The notes below the pieces were generated by a model. It was not told where the DNA came from, ran no database searches, and saw nothing but the letters and a program-made list of their open reading frames with translations. 64,000 bases of DNA, from positions 22,449 to 86,448 of the forward strand of contig NZ_LRUJ01000019.1 of the NCBI RefSeq assembly GCF_001548475.1, written 5' to 3'. Numbering within the stretch: the first letter of the stretch is position 1; every line of letters begins with the position of its first letter. Positions 36,624-45,042 of this stretch are shown here, one piece after another. Position numbers and translations under genes: made by a program. The stretch comes from Bordetella hinzii LMG 13501 (GTDB lineage Bacteria > Pseudomonadota > Gammaproteobacteria > Burkholderiales > Burkholderiaceae_B).

Positions 36624-37016
36624 TCAGGAAGGCTGGACCATCAAATGGCCAAGAAAGACATAACCCATCCCATGGACGGTGTGCAAAGGAAGCTCGGCGC
36701 CCGCTTCGCCGACCTTTTTGCGCAGGCGGCTGATGGCCACGTTGAGGGTGCGCAGGCTGGCTCCTGGCAGCGCCTTCATCAGCGCGTCCCGGGACAGCTC
36801 CCGCCCGGGATGTTCGGCGATGGCCAGGAAACACACGCGCTCCAGCGCCGTGAGGCTGATGCGCACACCCTGCGGCGTACTCAGCACCCAGCCGCGGTAA
36901 AGCAGATGCCAGGTCTCGTTTGCATCGGCCGGCAACACCGCCGGCGGGGCGGTTGCGACATCGTCGGATAGGCCGGAAGCAGGGAAATGTTGAGTCATAG
37001 TGATAGGCCAAGTCAT
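36624..37016 (-). CDS. Orphan OmpR/PhoB-type winged-helix regulator without receiver domain
   Basis: A 130-residue protein consisting mainly of a Trans_reg_C winged helix. The motifs are WVLSTPQGVRISLTALERVCFLAIAEHPG, LSRDALMKALPG and LNVAISRLRKKVGEAG, ending HTVHGMGYVFLG. There is no receiver domain and no membrane helix, so control cannot be by normal phosphorylation. The start is uncertain: ATG at 37016 or 36998, or GTG at 37058, none with a strong Shine-Dalgarno. Lying upstream of the RND operon on the same strand, it may regulate the pump. The target is not known. Confidence 0.75.
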   Translation of the reverse strand: MTWPITMTQHFPASGLSDDVATAPPAVLPADANETWHLLYRGWVLSTPQGVRISLTALERVCFLAIAEHPGRELSRDALMKALPGASLRTLNVAISRLRKKVGEAGAELPLHTVHGMGYVFLGHLMVQPS

Positions 37017-37149
37017 ACGGCAAGCGTGCGAACCACGCACCAGCTTGCTCAAATGCACGTCAGGCTACGGCAGATTGCATAACCCTCCGGCTTGCTTGCA
37101 CATAAACCAGACTAATCTGACCCAGCTATCGCTCGCGAGACTGCCGCCG

Positions 37150-38343
37150 CTACTTGCGATGCACGTCGTGCGCCACGAAGGAGACTTCGGGCGGCGGGCG
37201 ATCCAGCACACCGGGCTGCTCCAGCGTGCGGCGGATGTCGCTCAGCCCGCTGCGCCAGTGCTCGCGCATGGCTTCGGTGCTGAATTCATAGTCCTTGGAG
37301 TGCCGCTCGTAGTGCTTGGCCTCGTAGATGAGGTTGACGATGTTCACGGCCGGCGTGCAGGCCTCGGCCCGGATATCCGCCAGCTCGGGGCTGTTGCGCT
37401 CGTCTTCGGGCAGGCGCTCCAGCAAGCGCTGCAGGCCGCGGCGCAGGCGCAGCACACGCGCGAAATTGTCCGTCACGGTACGGGTCCGGCTGGAGTACTG
37501 GATGTCCTTCTGTCTTTCGGCCACCTCGTCCATGGTGGTGGGCAAGGGCCCGCGGGCCGGCCAGAGATCCACCTGGAAGGCCAGGGTGTCGCGCAGCGGC
37601 GAATCCGACAGCACCTTGGCCAGCGGCGTGTTCGAGACCATGCCGCCGTCCCAGTAATACTGCCCGTCCACCTCGATGGCGGGAAAGCCCGGCGGCAGCG
37701 CGCCGGAGGCCATGACGTGCTCCAGGCGCAGGGCGCGGTCGCGGCTGTCGAAATAATTGAAGTTGCCGCTGCGCACATTGACCGCGCCAAAGCTGGTGCG
37801 CACCCCGCTCTTGTTAAGCAGGTCGAAGTCGACGAAGCGCCGCAAGGTCTCGGCCAGCGGCGCCGTGTCATAAAAGCTGGTGGAGGCCTGGCCGGCGTTG
37901 CGCAACAGATACGGCGAGGGATAACGCGGCGTAAAAAAGCCCGGCTGCCCCTGCCAGACCGCATTGAGCGCGGCCAGGTGGCCATTGACCTCGGGCGAAC
38001 CGAAGCCGAAAGGCAAGCCCTGGAACATCGGTCCCCACACATCGCCCCAGGGCAGGCTGGCAAAACCGGTGGGACGGCAGATGGCCTCCCAGAAACCGCG
38101 CAGCCGTTCCACCCGTTCGTCCTCCGGCGAGCCGGCGATGATGGCGGCATTGATCGAGCCGATGGAAATGCCGGAAATCCAGTTGGGCCGGATACCGGCC
38201 TCGTGCAGGCCTTCGTAGACGCCCGCCTGGTAGGCGCCCAGGGCGCCGCCTCCCTGCAACACCAATGCCACCGTGTCATAGGCACCCGGCTGGCGCCGGT
38301 TCGTGCCGCGCTTGCCGGCGCCAGCCGGATCCCGCTTGGCCAT
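37150..38343 (-). CDS. Patatin-like phospholipase
   Basis: A 397-residue patatin-family lipid acyl hydrolase. The oxyanion motif is LVLQGGGALGAYQAGVY, the nucleophile Ser60 sits in GISIGS, and the catalytic Asp in YYWDGGMVSNTPL, forming the Ser-Asp dyad. The N terminus is basic (MAKRDPAGAGKRG) without a clear signal peptide, so the protein is probably cytoplasmic or exported by another route. It starts 15 bases after the DUF4136 lipoprotein gene and is likely cotranscribed with it. Confidence 0.92.
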   Translation of the reverse strand: MAKRDPAGAGKRGTNRRQPGAYDTVALVLQGGGALGAYQAGVYEGLHEAGIRPNWISGISIGSINAAIIAGSPEDERVERLRGFWEAICRPTGFASLPWGDVWGPMFQGLPFGFGSPEVNGHLAALNAVWQGQPGFFTPRYPSPYLLRNAGQASTSFYDTAPLAETLRRFVDFDLLNKSGVRTSFGAVNVRSGNFNYFDSRDRALRLEHVMASGALPPGFPAIEVDGQYYWDGGMVSNTPLAKVLSDSPLRDTLAFQVDLWPARGPLPTTMDEVAERQKDIQYSSRTRTVTDNFARVLRLRRGLQRLLERLPEDERNSPELADIRAEACTPAVNIVNLIYEAKHYERHSKDYEFSTEAMREHWRSGLSDIRRTLEQPGVLDRPPPEVSFVAHDVHRK

Positions 38344-38358
38344 GCTTGCTTCCCGGGT

Positions 38359-38943
38359 CTACTTGGCCGCCGGCGCCGCGGCCCCGGCAACGAAAGGATA
38401 TTTCTGAAAGATCAGCGCAACGGCGGCATTGACGCGCTCCTGGCTTTGGGACCAATTGGGATCGCTCACTTCGCCGGTGGCCACGCCCTCCCAGACCAGT
38501 TGCTTGCGGCGCCGGTCCACGAGGTCCACGTTGAGGGTGCCCTCGGTGTATTGATAGACGTCGTCGCCCCAGCCATAGCCCGGCCAGCCGCCATAGAAGC
38601 CGCCGCGGTAGGCGTAGTACGGCATGGGCGGCGGCGGCGCCGGGACGACTTGGACCTTGTCGGCCAGCTTGGCGCTGAAATTGATCTGCAGGTCGGGCTG
38701 CTTGTCGTCGTAGACGTAGCCGCGGCGCTGCATCTCGCCGCGGACCGCGGTCTTCAGGCGTTCGGTCAGCAGGCTGCTGTACCCGGCGCGATCGGTGCCC
38801 AGGCCCGGCATGAAGCCGTAGCTGCGATACTGGCTGAAGTCGACCTTGTGGTCATAGTCGCTGCGCACCGTCGGCTTGGACGCGCAAGCCGCAAGCCCTC
38901 CCGCCAGAGCCACCACAACCACCATCCTGGATATTGCCTGCAT
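38359..38943 (-). CDS. DUF4136-type lipoprotein
   Basis: A 194-residue predicted lipoprotein. The signal peptide ends in a lipobox (LAGGLAAC, then ASKPTV). The mature part matches the DUF4136 pattern: DYDHKVDFSQYRSYGF, LKTAVRGEMQRRGY, PDLQINFSAKLADKV and a Pro/Gly/Tyr-rich stretch, then GTLNVDLVDRRRKQLVWEGVA. The function of the family is unknown; an envelope location is likely. GGAG upstream fits the ATG at 38943 better than the ATG two codons earlier. It precedes the patatin gene and is divergent from modE. Confidence 0.85.
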   Translation of the reverse strand: MQAISRMVVVVALAGGLAACASKPTVRSDYDHKVDFSQYRSYGFMPGLGTDRAGYSSLLTERLKTAVRGEMQRRGYVYDDKQPDLQINFSAKLADKVQVVPAPPPPMPYYAYRGGFYGGWPGYGWGDDVYQYTEGTLNVDLVDRRRKQLVWEGVATGEVSDPNWSQSQERVNAAVALIFQKYPFVAGAAAPAAK

Positions 38944-39041
38944 CGTCATCTCCGCGCCGGACCTGAGGGTGGTTGATCTTGCCCTGAATACGAACAACTT
39001 GCAATAAACTCCCTGACACCTCTTTTGTCGGATCCGACCGC

Positions 39042-39845
39042 ATGGCCCCCTCCCCCGACCTGGAACTCGATGGCTCCATCTGGCTGCGCAGCGGCGACCA
39101 GACCTGGGGCGGCGCCCAGCGCATCGCCCTGCTGGCCCAGATCGGCGCGACCGGCTCCATCACCGCGGCCGCCCGCGCCGTGGGCATGAGCTACAAAGGC
39201 GCCTGGGACGCCATCGACACCATGAACAACCTGGCCGGCGTCCCGCTGGTGGAGCGCGCCGCCGGCGGCAAGGGCGGCGGCGGGACCCGCCTGACCGCCC
39301 AGGCGCACACGCTGATCGCCCGATTCAACCGGCTGCAAGAAGAACACCAGCGCTTCATGCAGCATCTGGCCAGCCAGGGCCTGGCCGGCGATCTCGACCT
39401 CATGAGGCGTTTCATGTTCAAGACCAGCGCGCGCAACCGTTTACTGGGCCGGGTGGACGAGCTGCTGCCCGGCGCCGTCAATGACGACATCCGCATCGTC
39501 GTCACCGGCGGCCATTCCCTGCGGGCGACCATCACCCGCGAAAGCACGGCCGAGCTGGGCCTGCGGCCGGGACGCGAAGTCATCGCCCTCATCAAGGCCT
39601 CCGCGGTCCTGGTCGGCCTGCCTGGCCCCGGCCTGCGCCTGTCGGCCGACAACCGGCTGCCCGGTCGCGTGGCGCAGCTGCGCGGCGGCGCCGTGAACGA
39701 CGAGGTGGTGATCGACCTGGATGGCGGCGGCACGCTGGTGGCCGTCATCACGCGGGATAGCGCCCGGGAGCTGGCGCTGGCCGAGGGCAGCCCGGTGCAG
39801 GCCCTCTTCAGCGCCTCCAGTGTCATCCTCGGCGTCATGGACTGA
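39042..39845 (+). CDS. modE: Molybdate-responsive regulator ModE
   Basis: A 267-residue ModE. The N-terminal winged helix shows ALLAQIGATGSITAAARAVGMSYKGAWDAID (about 30-60) and GGGGTRLTAQ in the wing. Two molybdate-binding MOP domains follow: SARNRLLGRVDELLPGAVNDDI (about 129-190) and SADNRLPGRVAQLRGGAVNDEV (about 200-265). With molybdate bound, ModE represses modABC. It is convergent with modC, and their stop codons abut exactly (TGATCA). A ModE-like palindrome lies before modA. Confidence 0.95.
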   Translation: MAPSPDLELDGSIWLRSGDQTWGGAQRIALLAQIGATGSITAAARAVGMSYKGAWDAIDTMNNLAGVPLVERAAGGKGGGGTRLTAQAHTLIARFNRLQEEHQRFMQHLASQGLAGDLDLMRRFMFKTSARNRLLGRVDELLPGAVNDDIRIVVTGGHSLRATITRESTAELGLRPGREVIALIKASAVLVGLPGPGLRLSADNRLPGRVAQLRGGAVNDEVVIDLDGGGTLVAVITRDSARELALAEGSPVQALFSASSVILGVMD

Positions 39846-40532
39846 TCAGCTGGCCACGGCCAGGCCGGGATTGGCGGCGATACGGCCATCGCGCACCTCG
39901 AAGACGGCGTCGCCCAGGGCGTCGATGTCGGCCGGGTCATGCGTGATGAGCATCATCGGCACGGACAGGCTGTCGAGCAGGCGGCGCAGCTCCACCCGCA
40001 TCTTGCCGCGCAATTGCGCATCCAGCGCGGAAAACGGCTCATCCAGCAGGAGGAGCTCGGGCTCGGCCGCCAGGGCCCGCGCCAGTGCGGCGCGCTGCTT
40101 CTGCCCCCCCGATATCTGCGAGGGATAGCTATTGATGACGGGGCCCAGCTCGAAGGCGTCGATCCAGCGCCGCGCCTGGGCCGGCATGCCGCGCCGGCGG
40201 GGATTGAGCCAGCCGCCGCGCAGGGCGAAAGCCACGTTCTGCCCCACGGTCAGATGCGGAAACAGCGCGTAATCCTGGAACAGATAGGCCACGCGCCGCT
40301 GCCGGGGCGGCAGGAAGAGCTGGCTGGCGCCGTCATAGAAGACCCGCCCGTTGACCGCGATATGGCCCGAATCCGGCCGCAGCAAGCCGGCCACCGCGCG
40401 CAGCGTCAGGCTCTTGCCCGACCCCGAGGGCCCGAAAAGCACCACGCGCCGCGAATCGCTGCGCAGCCGCACATCCATCACGAAGCGGCGCTCCTCGGCC
40501 TGCAGCGTCTTGCGCAAGGCGATATCGATCAT
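39846..40532 (-). CDS. modC: Molybdate ABC transporter ATPase, short form without MOP domain (ModC)
   Basis: A 228-residue ATPase with Walker A GPSGSGKS, Q-loop LFQDYALFPHL, signature ISGGQKQRAALARAL, Walker B LLLLDEPFSALD and switch THD. It powers molybdate import with ModB and ModA. Canonical ModC has about 350 residues, with a C-terminal TOBE/MOP domain that senses molybdate; this one stops right after the nucleotide domain. It overlaps modB by four bases (ATGA) and ends against the modE stop codon. Confidence 0.92.
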   Translation of the reverse strand: MIDIALRKTLQAEERRFVMDVRLRSDSRRVVLFGPSGSGKSLTLRAVAGLLRPDSGHIAVNGRVFYDGASQLFLPPRQRRVAYLFQDYALFPHLTVGQNVAFALRGGWLNPRRRGMPAQARRWIDAFELGPVINSYPSQISGGQKQRAALARALAAEPELLLLDEPFSALDAQLRGKMRVELRRLLDSLSVPMMLITHDPADIDALGDAVFEVRDGRIAANPGLAVAS

Positions 40533-41200
40533 GCCATCCCCTTGCGGCGCGGCACCAGCCGGCTGGCCAGCAAGAGCGCCGCCACGCAGGTCACCGACGT
40601 GATGATCACCAGCAGATTGGCCGTGCCATCGTCGCCGGCCTGCACGGCCTCGTAGATGGCGATGGAAAGCGTCTGCGTGCGGCCGGGCAGATTGCCGGCC
40701 ACCATCAGCGTGGCGCCGAACTCGCCCAGCGCCCGCGCGAAAGCCAGCAGCACGCCCGCCATGATGCCGCGCAGGGCCAGCGGCAGCGTGACGCGGAAAA
40801 AAACCGATGATTCGCGCAAGCCCAGCACGCGCGCCGCGGCTTCCAGCTGCGGATCGACCTGCTCGAACGCGCTGCGGGCGCCCTTGAGCACCAGGGGAAA
40901 GGCCACCACGGCCGCCGCGATCACCGCCCCCTGCCAGGTGAACACCAGCTCGATGCCCCACCCGGCCAGCGTCTCGCCCAGCACGCCGCGGCGCCCCAGC
41001 AGCACCAGCAGGTAATAGCCCAGCACCGTGGGCGGCAGCACCATGGGCAGGGTCAGGAGGGAATCGACCAGCTCGCGCGCCGGCGAACGCCAGCGCGCAA
41101 GCCAAAAACCCACGGCCGTGCCGCTCAGCGCGCTGATGGCGGTCGCCCAGCCGGCCACCTTCAGCGACAGCAGCAGGGGGACCCAGACCGGGTCGTTCAT
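40529..41200 (-). CDS. modB: Molybdate ABC transporter permease (ModB)
   Basis: A 223-residue permease with about five helices and the EAA coupling loop EAAARVLGLRESSVFFRVTLPLALRGI. TLPMVLPPTVLGYYLLV and ARALGEFGATLMVAGN are ModB signatures. The ATG at 41200 (MNDPVWVPLLLSLKVA) gives family length; the longer frame has a non-homologous Arg-rich extension. Ten bases separate it from modA, and its end overlaps modC. Confidence 0.95.
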   Translation of the reverse strand: MNDPVWVPLLLSLKVAGWATAISALSGTAVGFWLARWRSPARELVDSLLTLPMVLPPTVLGYYLLVLLGRRGVLGETLAGWGIELVFTWQGAVIAAAVVAFPLVLKGARSAFEQVDPQLEAAARVLGLRESSVFFRVTLPLALRGIMAGVLLAFARALGEFGATLMVAGNLPGRTQTLSIAIYEAVQAGDDGTANLLVIITSVTCVAALLLASRLVPRRKGMA

Positions 41201-41210
41201 GACGATGGCC

Positions 41211-41960
41211 TCAAGGCTTCTTGAAGCCGTAGCGCGCCAGGATCGCCTGCCCCTCCTGCGAGCGGGCATAGTCCACGAAGGCCTGCGCGGCGGCCTTGTT
41301 GGCCTCGCGCATCGTCAGCGCGATGGGATAGGTGATGGGTTGCGGCGTGGGCACGGTCTCGACCCACTTGACCTTCTCGGGCATCACGGCCGCATCGGTG
41401 GCGAACACAAAACCGGCATCGACTTCGCCGCGCGCCACGTAGTCCAGGCTCTGGCGCACGTTCTGGGCCGGTACGCCCTTGGCCGAGACGGCCGTCCACA
41501 GCCCGAGTTGCTCCAGCGCCGCCTGGGTGTAGCGGCCTACCGGCACCGAGGCCGGATTGCCGTAGGCCACGCGCTTGACCTCATCGCCCTTGAGGTCGGC
41601 CAGGCGCTTGACCGGCGCGCCGCCCGTGGCCGGCACGATCAGCACCAGGGCGTTGGCGGCGAAGTCGACCCGCGTGTCGGGACGCACGGCGCGGCTTTGC
41701 ACGGCGCGGTCCATGGCGGTCTGGTCGGCCGAGGCGAACACATCGGCGGGCGCGCCCTGCTCGATCTGGCGCAACAGCACATCCGAGGCGGCGAAATTCA
41801 ACACGACCTTGGTGCCCGGATGCCTGCTCTCATAGGCCTGGCCCAGCGCTTTGAAGGCATTGGTCAGGCTGGAGGCCGCTGACACCGTGAGATCCGCGGC
41901 CTGCGCGGTCGAGACGCACGCTAGCGCGGCCAGGAGACACAAGCGATTGCGGATTTTCAT
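41211..41960 (-). CDS. modA: Molybdate-binding periplasmic protein (ModA)
   Basis: A 249-residue solute-binding protein with a signal peptide (MKIRNRLCLLAALACVSTAQA, cleaved before ADLTVSA). Ligand-contact motifs AASSLTNAFKALGQAYE, FAASDVLLRQIEQGAPADVFASAD and YVARGEVDAGFVFATDA are those of molybdate/tungstate receptors. It is the first gene of modABC and is preceded by a ModE-like palindrome. Confidence 0.95.
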   Translation of the reverse strand: MKIRNRLCLLAALACVSTAQAADLTVSAASSLTNAFKALGQAYESRHPGTKVVLNFAASDVLLRQIEQGAPADVFASADQTAMDRAVQSRAVRPDTRVDFAANALVLIVPATGGAPVKRLADLKGDEVKRVAYGNPASVPVGRYTQAALEQLGLWTAVSAKGVPAQNVRQSLDYVARGEVDAGFVFATDAAVMPEKVKWVETVPTPQPITYPIALTMREANKAAAQAFVDYARSQEGQAILARYGFKKP

Positions 41961-42000
41961 TGTCTGCCCCGGGGTGTCGGGCGCCAGGGCGCCGTGGTTT

Positions 42001-42024
42001 CGAAATATACCTCGGTATATAGCG
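42001..42024 (-). promoter_or_regulatory. Probable ModE operator upstream of modA
   Basis: ATATACC (42005-42011) and GGTATAT (42014-42020) form a perfect inverted repeat flanked by CG on both sides. The whole resembles the ModE palindrome, which is built around TATA elements. It lies 41-64 bases upstream of the modA start codon, in the promoter region. Confidence 0.75.
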
Positions 42025-42030
42025 CTGGTC

Positions 42031-42064
42031 AAAAAAACGGGGCCGCGGTCTGCGCGGCCCCCGT
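42031..42064 (-). terminator. Intrinsic terminator of the PF04392-type ABC operon
   Basis: On the minus strand a GC-rich stem (ACGGGGGCCGCG paired with CGCGGCCCCGT, one bulge, 5-base loop) is followed by seven T residues. It lies immediately after the stop codon of the ATPase gene at 42067. Confidence 0.88.
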
Positions 42065-42066
42065 GA

Positions 42067-42861
42067 TCAGCCCAGCAGCAAGGCGTCGTCGGAGAGCTTC
42101 TCGCCCCGGACCCGCTCGAACATCGCCAGCAGGTCGGGCACGTCCATGCCCTTGCGCTCATCGCCGGACACATCGAGCACGACCTGTCCCTGGTGCAGCA
42201 TGACGGTGCGGTCGCCCACATCCAGGGCCTGGCGCATGCTATGGGTCACCATCATGGTGGTCAGGCGGTTCTCGGCCACGATGCGGGCCGTGAGCTGCAG
42301 CACGAAATCCGCCGTGCGCGGGTCCAGCGCCGCCGTATGCTCGTCCAAGAGCAGGATGCGCGAGGGTTGCAGGGCGGCCATCAGCAGGCTGACCGCTTGC
42401 CGCTGCCCGCCCGACAACAGGCCGATACGGTCGCTCAGGCGGTTCTCCAGGCCCAGGCCCAGCGTGGCCAGCCGTTCGCGGAAATGCTCGCGCATGGACG
42501 CCTTGACCGCGCGGCCGAAACCGCGCCGCGCGCCGCGGCATTGCGCCAGCGCCATGTTTTCCTCAATGGTGAGGTCTTCACAGGTGCCGGCCATCGGGTC
42601 CTGGAACACCCGTGCCACCTGGGCCGACCGGACCCAGACCGGCTTGCGCGTGACGTCGGCGTCGTTGATCTGGATCGTGCCCGTATCGATGGGCAGGTCG
42701 CCCGACACGGCATTCAGGAAGGTGGACTTGCCCGCGCCATTGGAGCCGATCACGGTCACGAACTGGCCCGTGGGGATCTCCAGCGACAGCCCGCGCAGGG
42801 CCCGCGTCTCGATCGGCGTGCCGGCATTGAAGGTGATGAAAATATCTTTTGCGCGCAACAT
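42067..42861 (-). CDS. ABC transporter ATPase of a PF04392-type uptake system
   Basis: A 264-residue ATPase with Walker A GSNGAGKST, Q-loop VFQDPMAG, signature LLSGGQRQAVSLLMA, Walker B ILLLDEHTAALD and switch histidine THSMRQAL. An LSGGQRQAvSL signature together with LLLLDEHTAALDP is usual in the ATPases partnering PF04392 receptors (TrpXYZ-like). It starts one base after the permease gene ends. The substrate is unknown; amino acids or related compounds are possible. Confidence 0.88.
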   Translation of the reverse strand: MLRAKDIFITFNAGTPIETRALRGLSLEIPTGQFVTVIGSNGAGKSTFLNAVSGDLPIDTGTIQINDADVTRKPVWVRSAQVARVFQDPMAGTCEDLTIEENMALAQCRGARRGFGRAVKASMREHFRERLATLGLGLENRLSDRIGLLSGGQRQAVSLLMAALQPSRILLLDEHTAALDPRTADFVLQLTARIVAENRLTTMMVTHSMRQALDVGDRTVMLHQGQVVLDVSGDERKGMDVPDLLAMFERVRGEKLSDDALLLG

Positions 42862-42862
42862 A

Positions 42863-43753
42863 TCAACGCCCCTTCTTGCCGAGCAGGCGGCGTTTCAGCA
42901 TGGGAATGACCAGGGCGATGGTCACCAGCACGGCCGTCACGAGGTTCAGGTCCTGGGCCTTCAGGCCAATGAAATCGCTATTGAGCGCCAGCGCGATGAA
43001 AAACCGGTAGACGATGGCGCCGATGATGACGGCCAGCGTGGCCAGCACGAGGCGGCGCGAAGGCAGGATGCTTTCGCCCACGATCACGGCGGCCAGGCCG
43101 ATCACGATGGTGCCAATGCCCATCGAGATGTCGGCGCCGCCCTGGGTCTGGGCGAACAGGGCCCCCGCCAGGCCGACCAGCGCGTTGGACAAGGCCATGC
43201 CGCCCAGGATCATGGCGCCGGTGTTCACCCCCTGGGCGCGCGCCATGCGGCCGTTGGAGCCCGTGGCGCGCATGGCCAGGCCGCTTTGCGTGGAGAAATA
43301 CCAGTCCAGCAGGAATTTGGCGGCCAGCACCACCACCACGAGAATCAGCGGGCGCGCGACATAATCGCTCAGCCAGCCCGGTTGCAGGATGGTGAATACA
43401 GTGGGCTCGGTGATCAACGGCACATTGGGCTTGCCCATGATGCGCAGGTTGACCGAATACAGGGCGATCATCATCAAGATGCTGGCCAGCAGATCCATGA
43501 TGCGCAGCCGCACGTTCAGCCAGCCGGTGACCAGGCCGGCCAACGCGCCAGCGGCCGTCGCGGCGACGGTCGAGGTGAAGGGATCCACTCCGGAAGAAAT
43601 CAGGGTGGCGGCCACGGCGCCGCCCAGCGGAAAGCTGCCATCGACCGTGAGGTCCGGAAAGCGCAGCAAACGGAAGGAGATGAATACACCCAACGCGACC
43701 AGGCTGAAGATCAGGCCGATTTCCAGGGCGCCGAGCAGTGAGAACAGGGACAT
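42863..43753 (-). CDS. ABC transporter permease of a PF04392-type uptake system
   Basis: A 296-residue permease with eight to nine helices resembling branched-chain amino acid/sugar type permeases (BPD_transp_2). Early motifs FRLLRFPDLTVDGSFPLGGAVAATLI and later MRATGSNGRMARAQGVNTG are characteristic of the TrpY-like group. It lies between the receptor gene (94-base gap) and the ATPase gene (one-base gap). Confidence 0.9.
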   Translation of the reverse strand: MSLFSLLGALEIGLIFSLVALGVFISFRLLRFPDLTVDGSFPLGGAVAATLISSGVDPFTSTVAATAAGALAGLVTGWLNVRLRIMDLLASILMMIALYSVNLRIMGKPNVPLITEPTVFTILQPGWLSDYVARPLILVVVVLAAKFLLDWYFSTQSGLAMRATGSNGRMARAQGVNTGAMILGGMALSNALVGLAGALFAQTQGGADISMGIGTIVIGLAAVIVGESILPSRRLVLATLAVIIGAIVYRFFIALALNSDFIGLKAQDLNLVTAVLVTIALVIPMLKRRLLGKKGR

Positions 43754-43847
43754 GAGAACCTTGGCCGCCCCCGGTCTTGTGAACCAGGACGGCGCTTGAA
43801 CAGAGGGTTCAGGGCCGACCCTCGGGGTGCGGCCCGGGACACACAGC

Positions 43848-44816
43848 TTACTTGATGACCTGGGCGGCCGATTTCACGAGCGCATCCGACAGGGTGACAC
43901 CCTGCTTGGCGGCGGCGCCGGGGTTGACGTAGAGCTCCAGCTTGCTGCTGGTCTCGGACGGGATGGCGCCGGGCTTCTCGCCCTTGAGGATGCGGACCAC
44001 GATCTTGCCGGTCTGCACGCCCAGGTCGCGATAGTTGATGCCCAGGGCGGCGATGGCGCCGCGCTTGACGCTGTCGGTGTCGGAAGCCACCAGGGGGATC
44101 TTGGCGTCATTGCCCACCTTGACCAGCGCCTCGTAGGCCGAAACCACGTTGTTATCGGTATTGGTATAGATCACATCCACCTTGCCGATCAGGCTGCGGG
44201 CGGCCGACGCGACGTCCACGGTGCGCGGCGCGGCGGCCTCGACCAGGGTCAGGCCGGCCTTGGGCAGCAGCTCCTGCAGCTGCTTGACCACGACGACGGA
44301 ATTGGCTTCGCCGGGGTTGTAGACCATGCCCACGCGCTTGGCCTCGGGCACCACCTTCTTGATCAGCTCGATCTGCTTGTCCAGGGCCAGCAGGTCGGAG
44401 ACGCCGGTCACGTTGGTGCCGGACGCGCCCATGCTGGGCACCAGCTGCGCGGCCACGGGATCGGTCACGGCCGAATACACCACCGGGACGTCCTTGGTCG
44501 CGGCGACCACGGCCTGGGCCGAGGGCGTGGCGATGGCGACGATGGCGTCGGGCTTGTCGCCGACGAATTTGCGCGCGATCTGAGCGGCCGTGCCAGTATT
44601 GCCCTGGGCGCTCTGGTATTGCCACTTGAGATTCTTGTTCGCGTCAAAGCCCGCTTGCTTCAGGGCATCCTTGACGCCGTCGCGCACCGAATCCAGCGCC
44701 GGGTGTTCGACGATGGCGGTCACCGCCACCGACTTCTGCTGCGCCATCGCGGAGCCGGCCGCCATGGCCAGCGCCAGCGCTCCCACGGTCAGAAAATGTT
44801 TTTTCCCGATCAGCAT
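43848..44816 (-). CDS. ABC transporter substrate-binding protein (PF04392, TrpX-like)
   Basis: A 322-residue periplasmic receptor with a signal peptide (MLIGKKHFLTVGALALAMAAGSAMA, cleaved before QQKSVAV). The mature protein has VTAIVEHPALDSVRDGVKDALK, ARKFVGDKPDAIVAIATPSAQAVVAAT and VGMVYNPGEANS, the layout of the ABC_sub_bind family. In Gram-positive relatives such receptors import tryptophan or tyrosine; here the ligand is not known. It is the first gene of the three-gene operon. The 226 bases upstream contain no gene or recognisable riboswitch. Confidence 0.9.
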   Translation of the reverse strand: MLIGKKHFLTVGALALAMAAGSAMAQQKSVAVTAIVEHPALDSVRDGVKDALKQAGFDANKNLKWQYQSAQGNTGTAAQIARKFVGDKPDAIVAIATPSAQAVVAATKDVPVVYSAVTDPVAAQLVPSMGASGTNVTGVSDLLALDKQIELIKKVVPEAKRVGMVYNPGEANSVVVVKQLQELLPKAGLTLVEAAAPRTVDVASAARSLIGKVDVIYTNTDNNVVSAYEALVKVGNDAKIPLVASDTDSVKRGAIAALGINYRDLGVQTGKIVVRILKGEKPGAIPSETSSKLELYVNPGAAAKQGVTLSDALVKSAAQVIK

Positions 44817-45042
44817 AGGAATGCTCCTTCCACCAGATTGATTTGTTTGATTGCGGTTGTCCCCGGCCCCGCGCGACGGGCTTCTGACCCTGTTTGCCAG
44901 ACCAGGAAACCCCGTAGTCTAACGTGCGGCCCCGGGCTTGTGGCGCGGGCCGGGACGCGGGATATCCCTGAAAGGCCGCGCCAGGCCAAAGACGGATCGA
45001 TATACTGAAACGCTTCAGCGCCACAACTTCCAAGGAAGCTCC

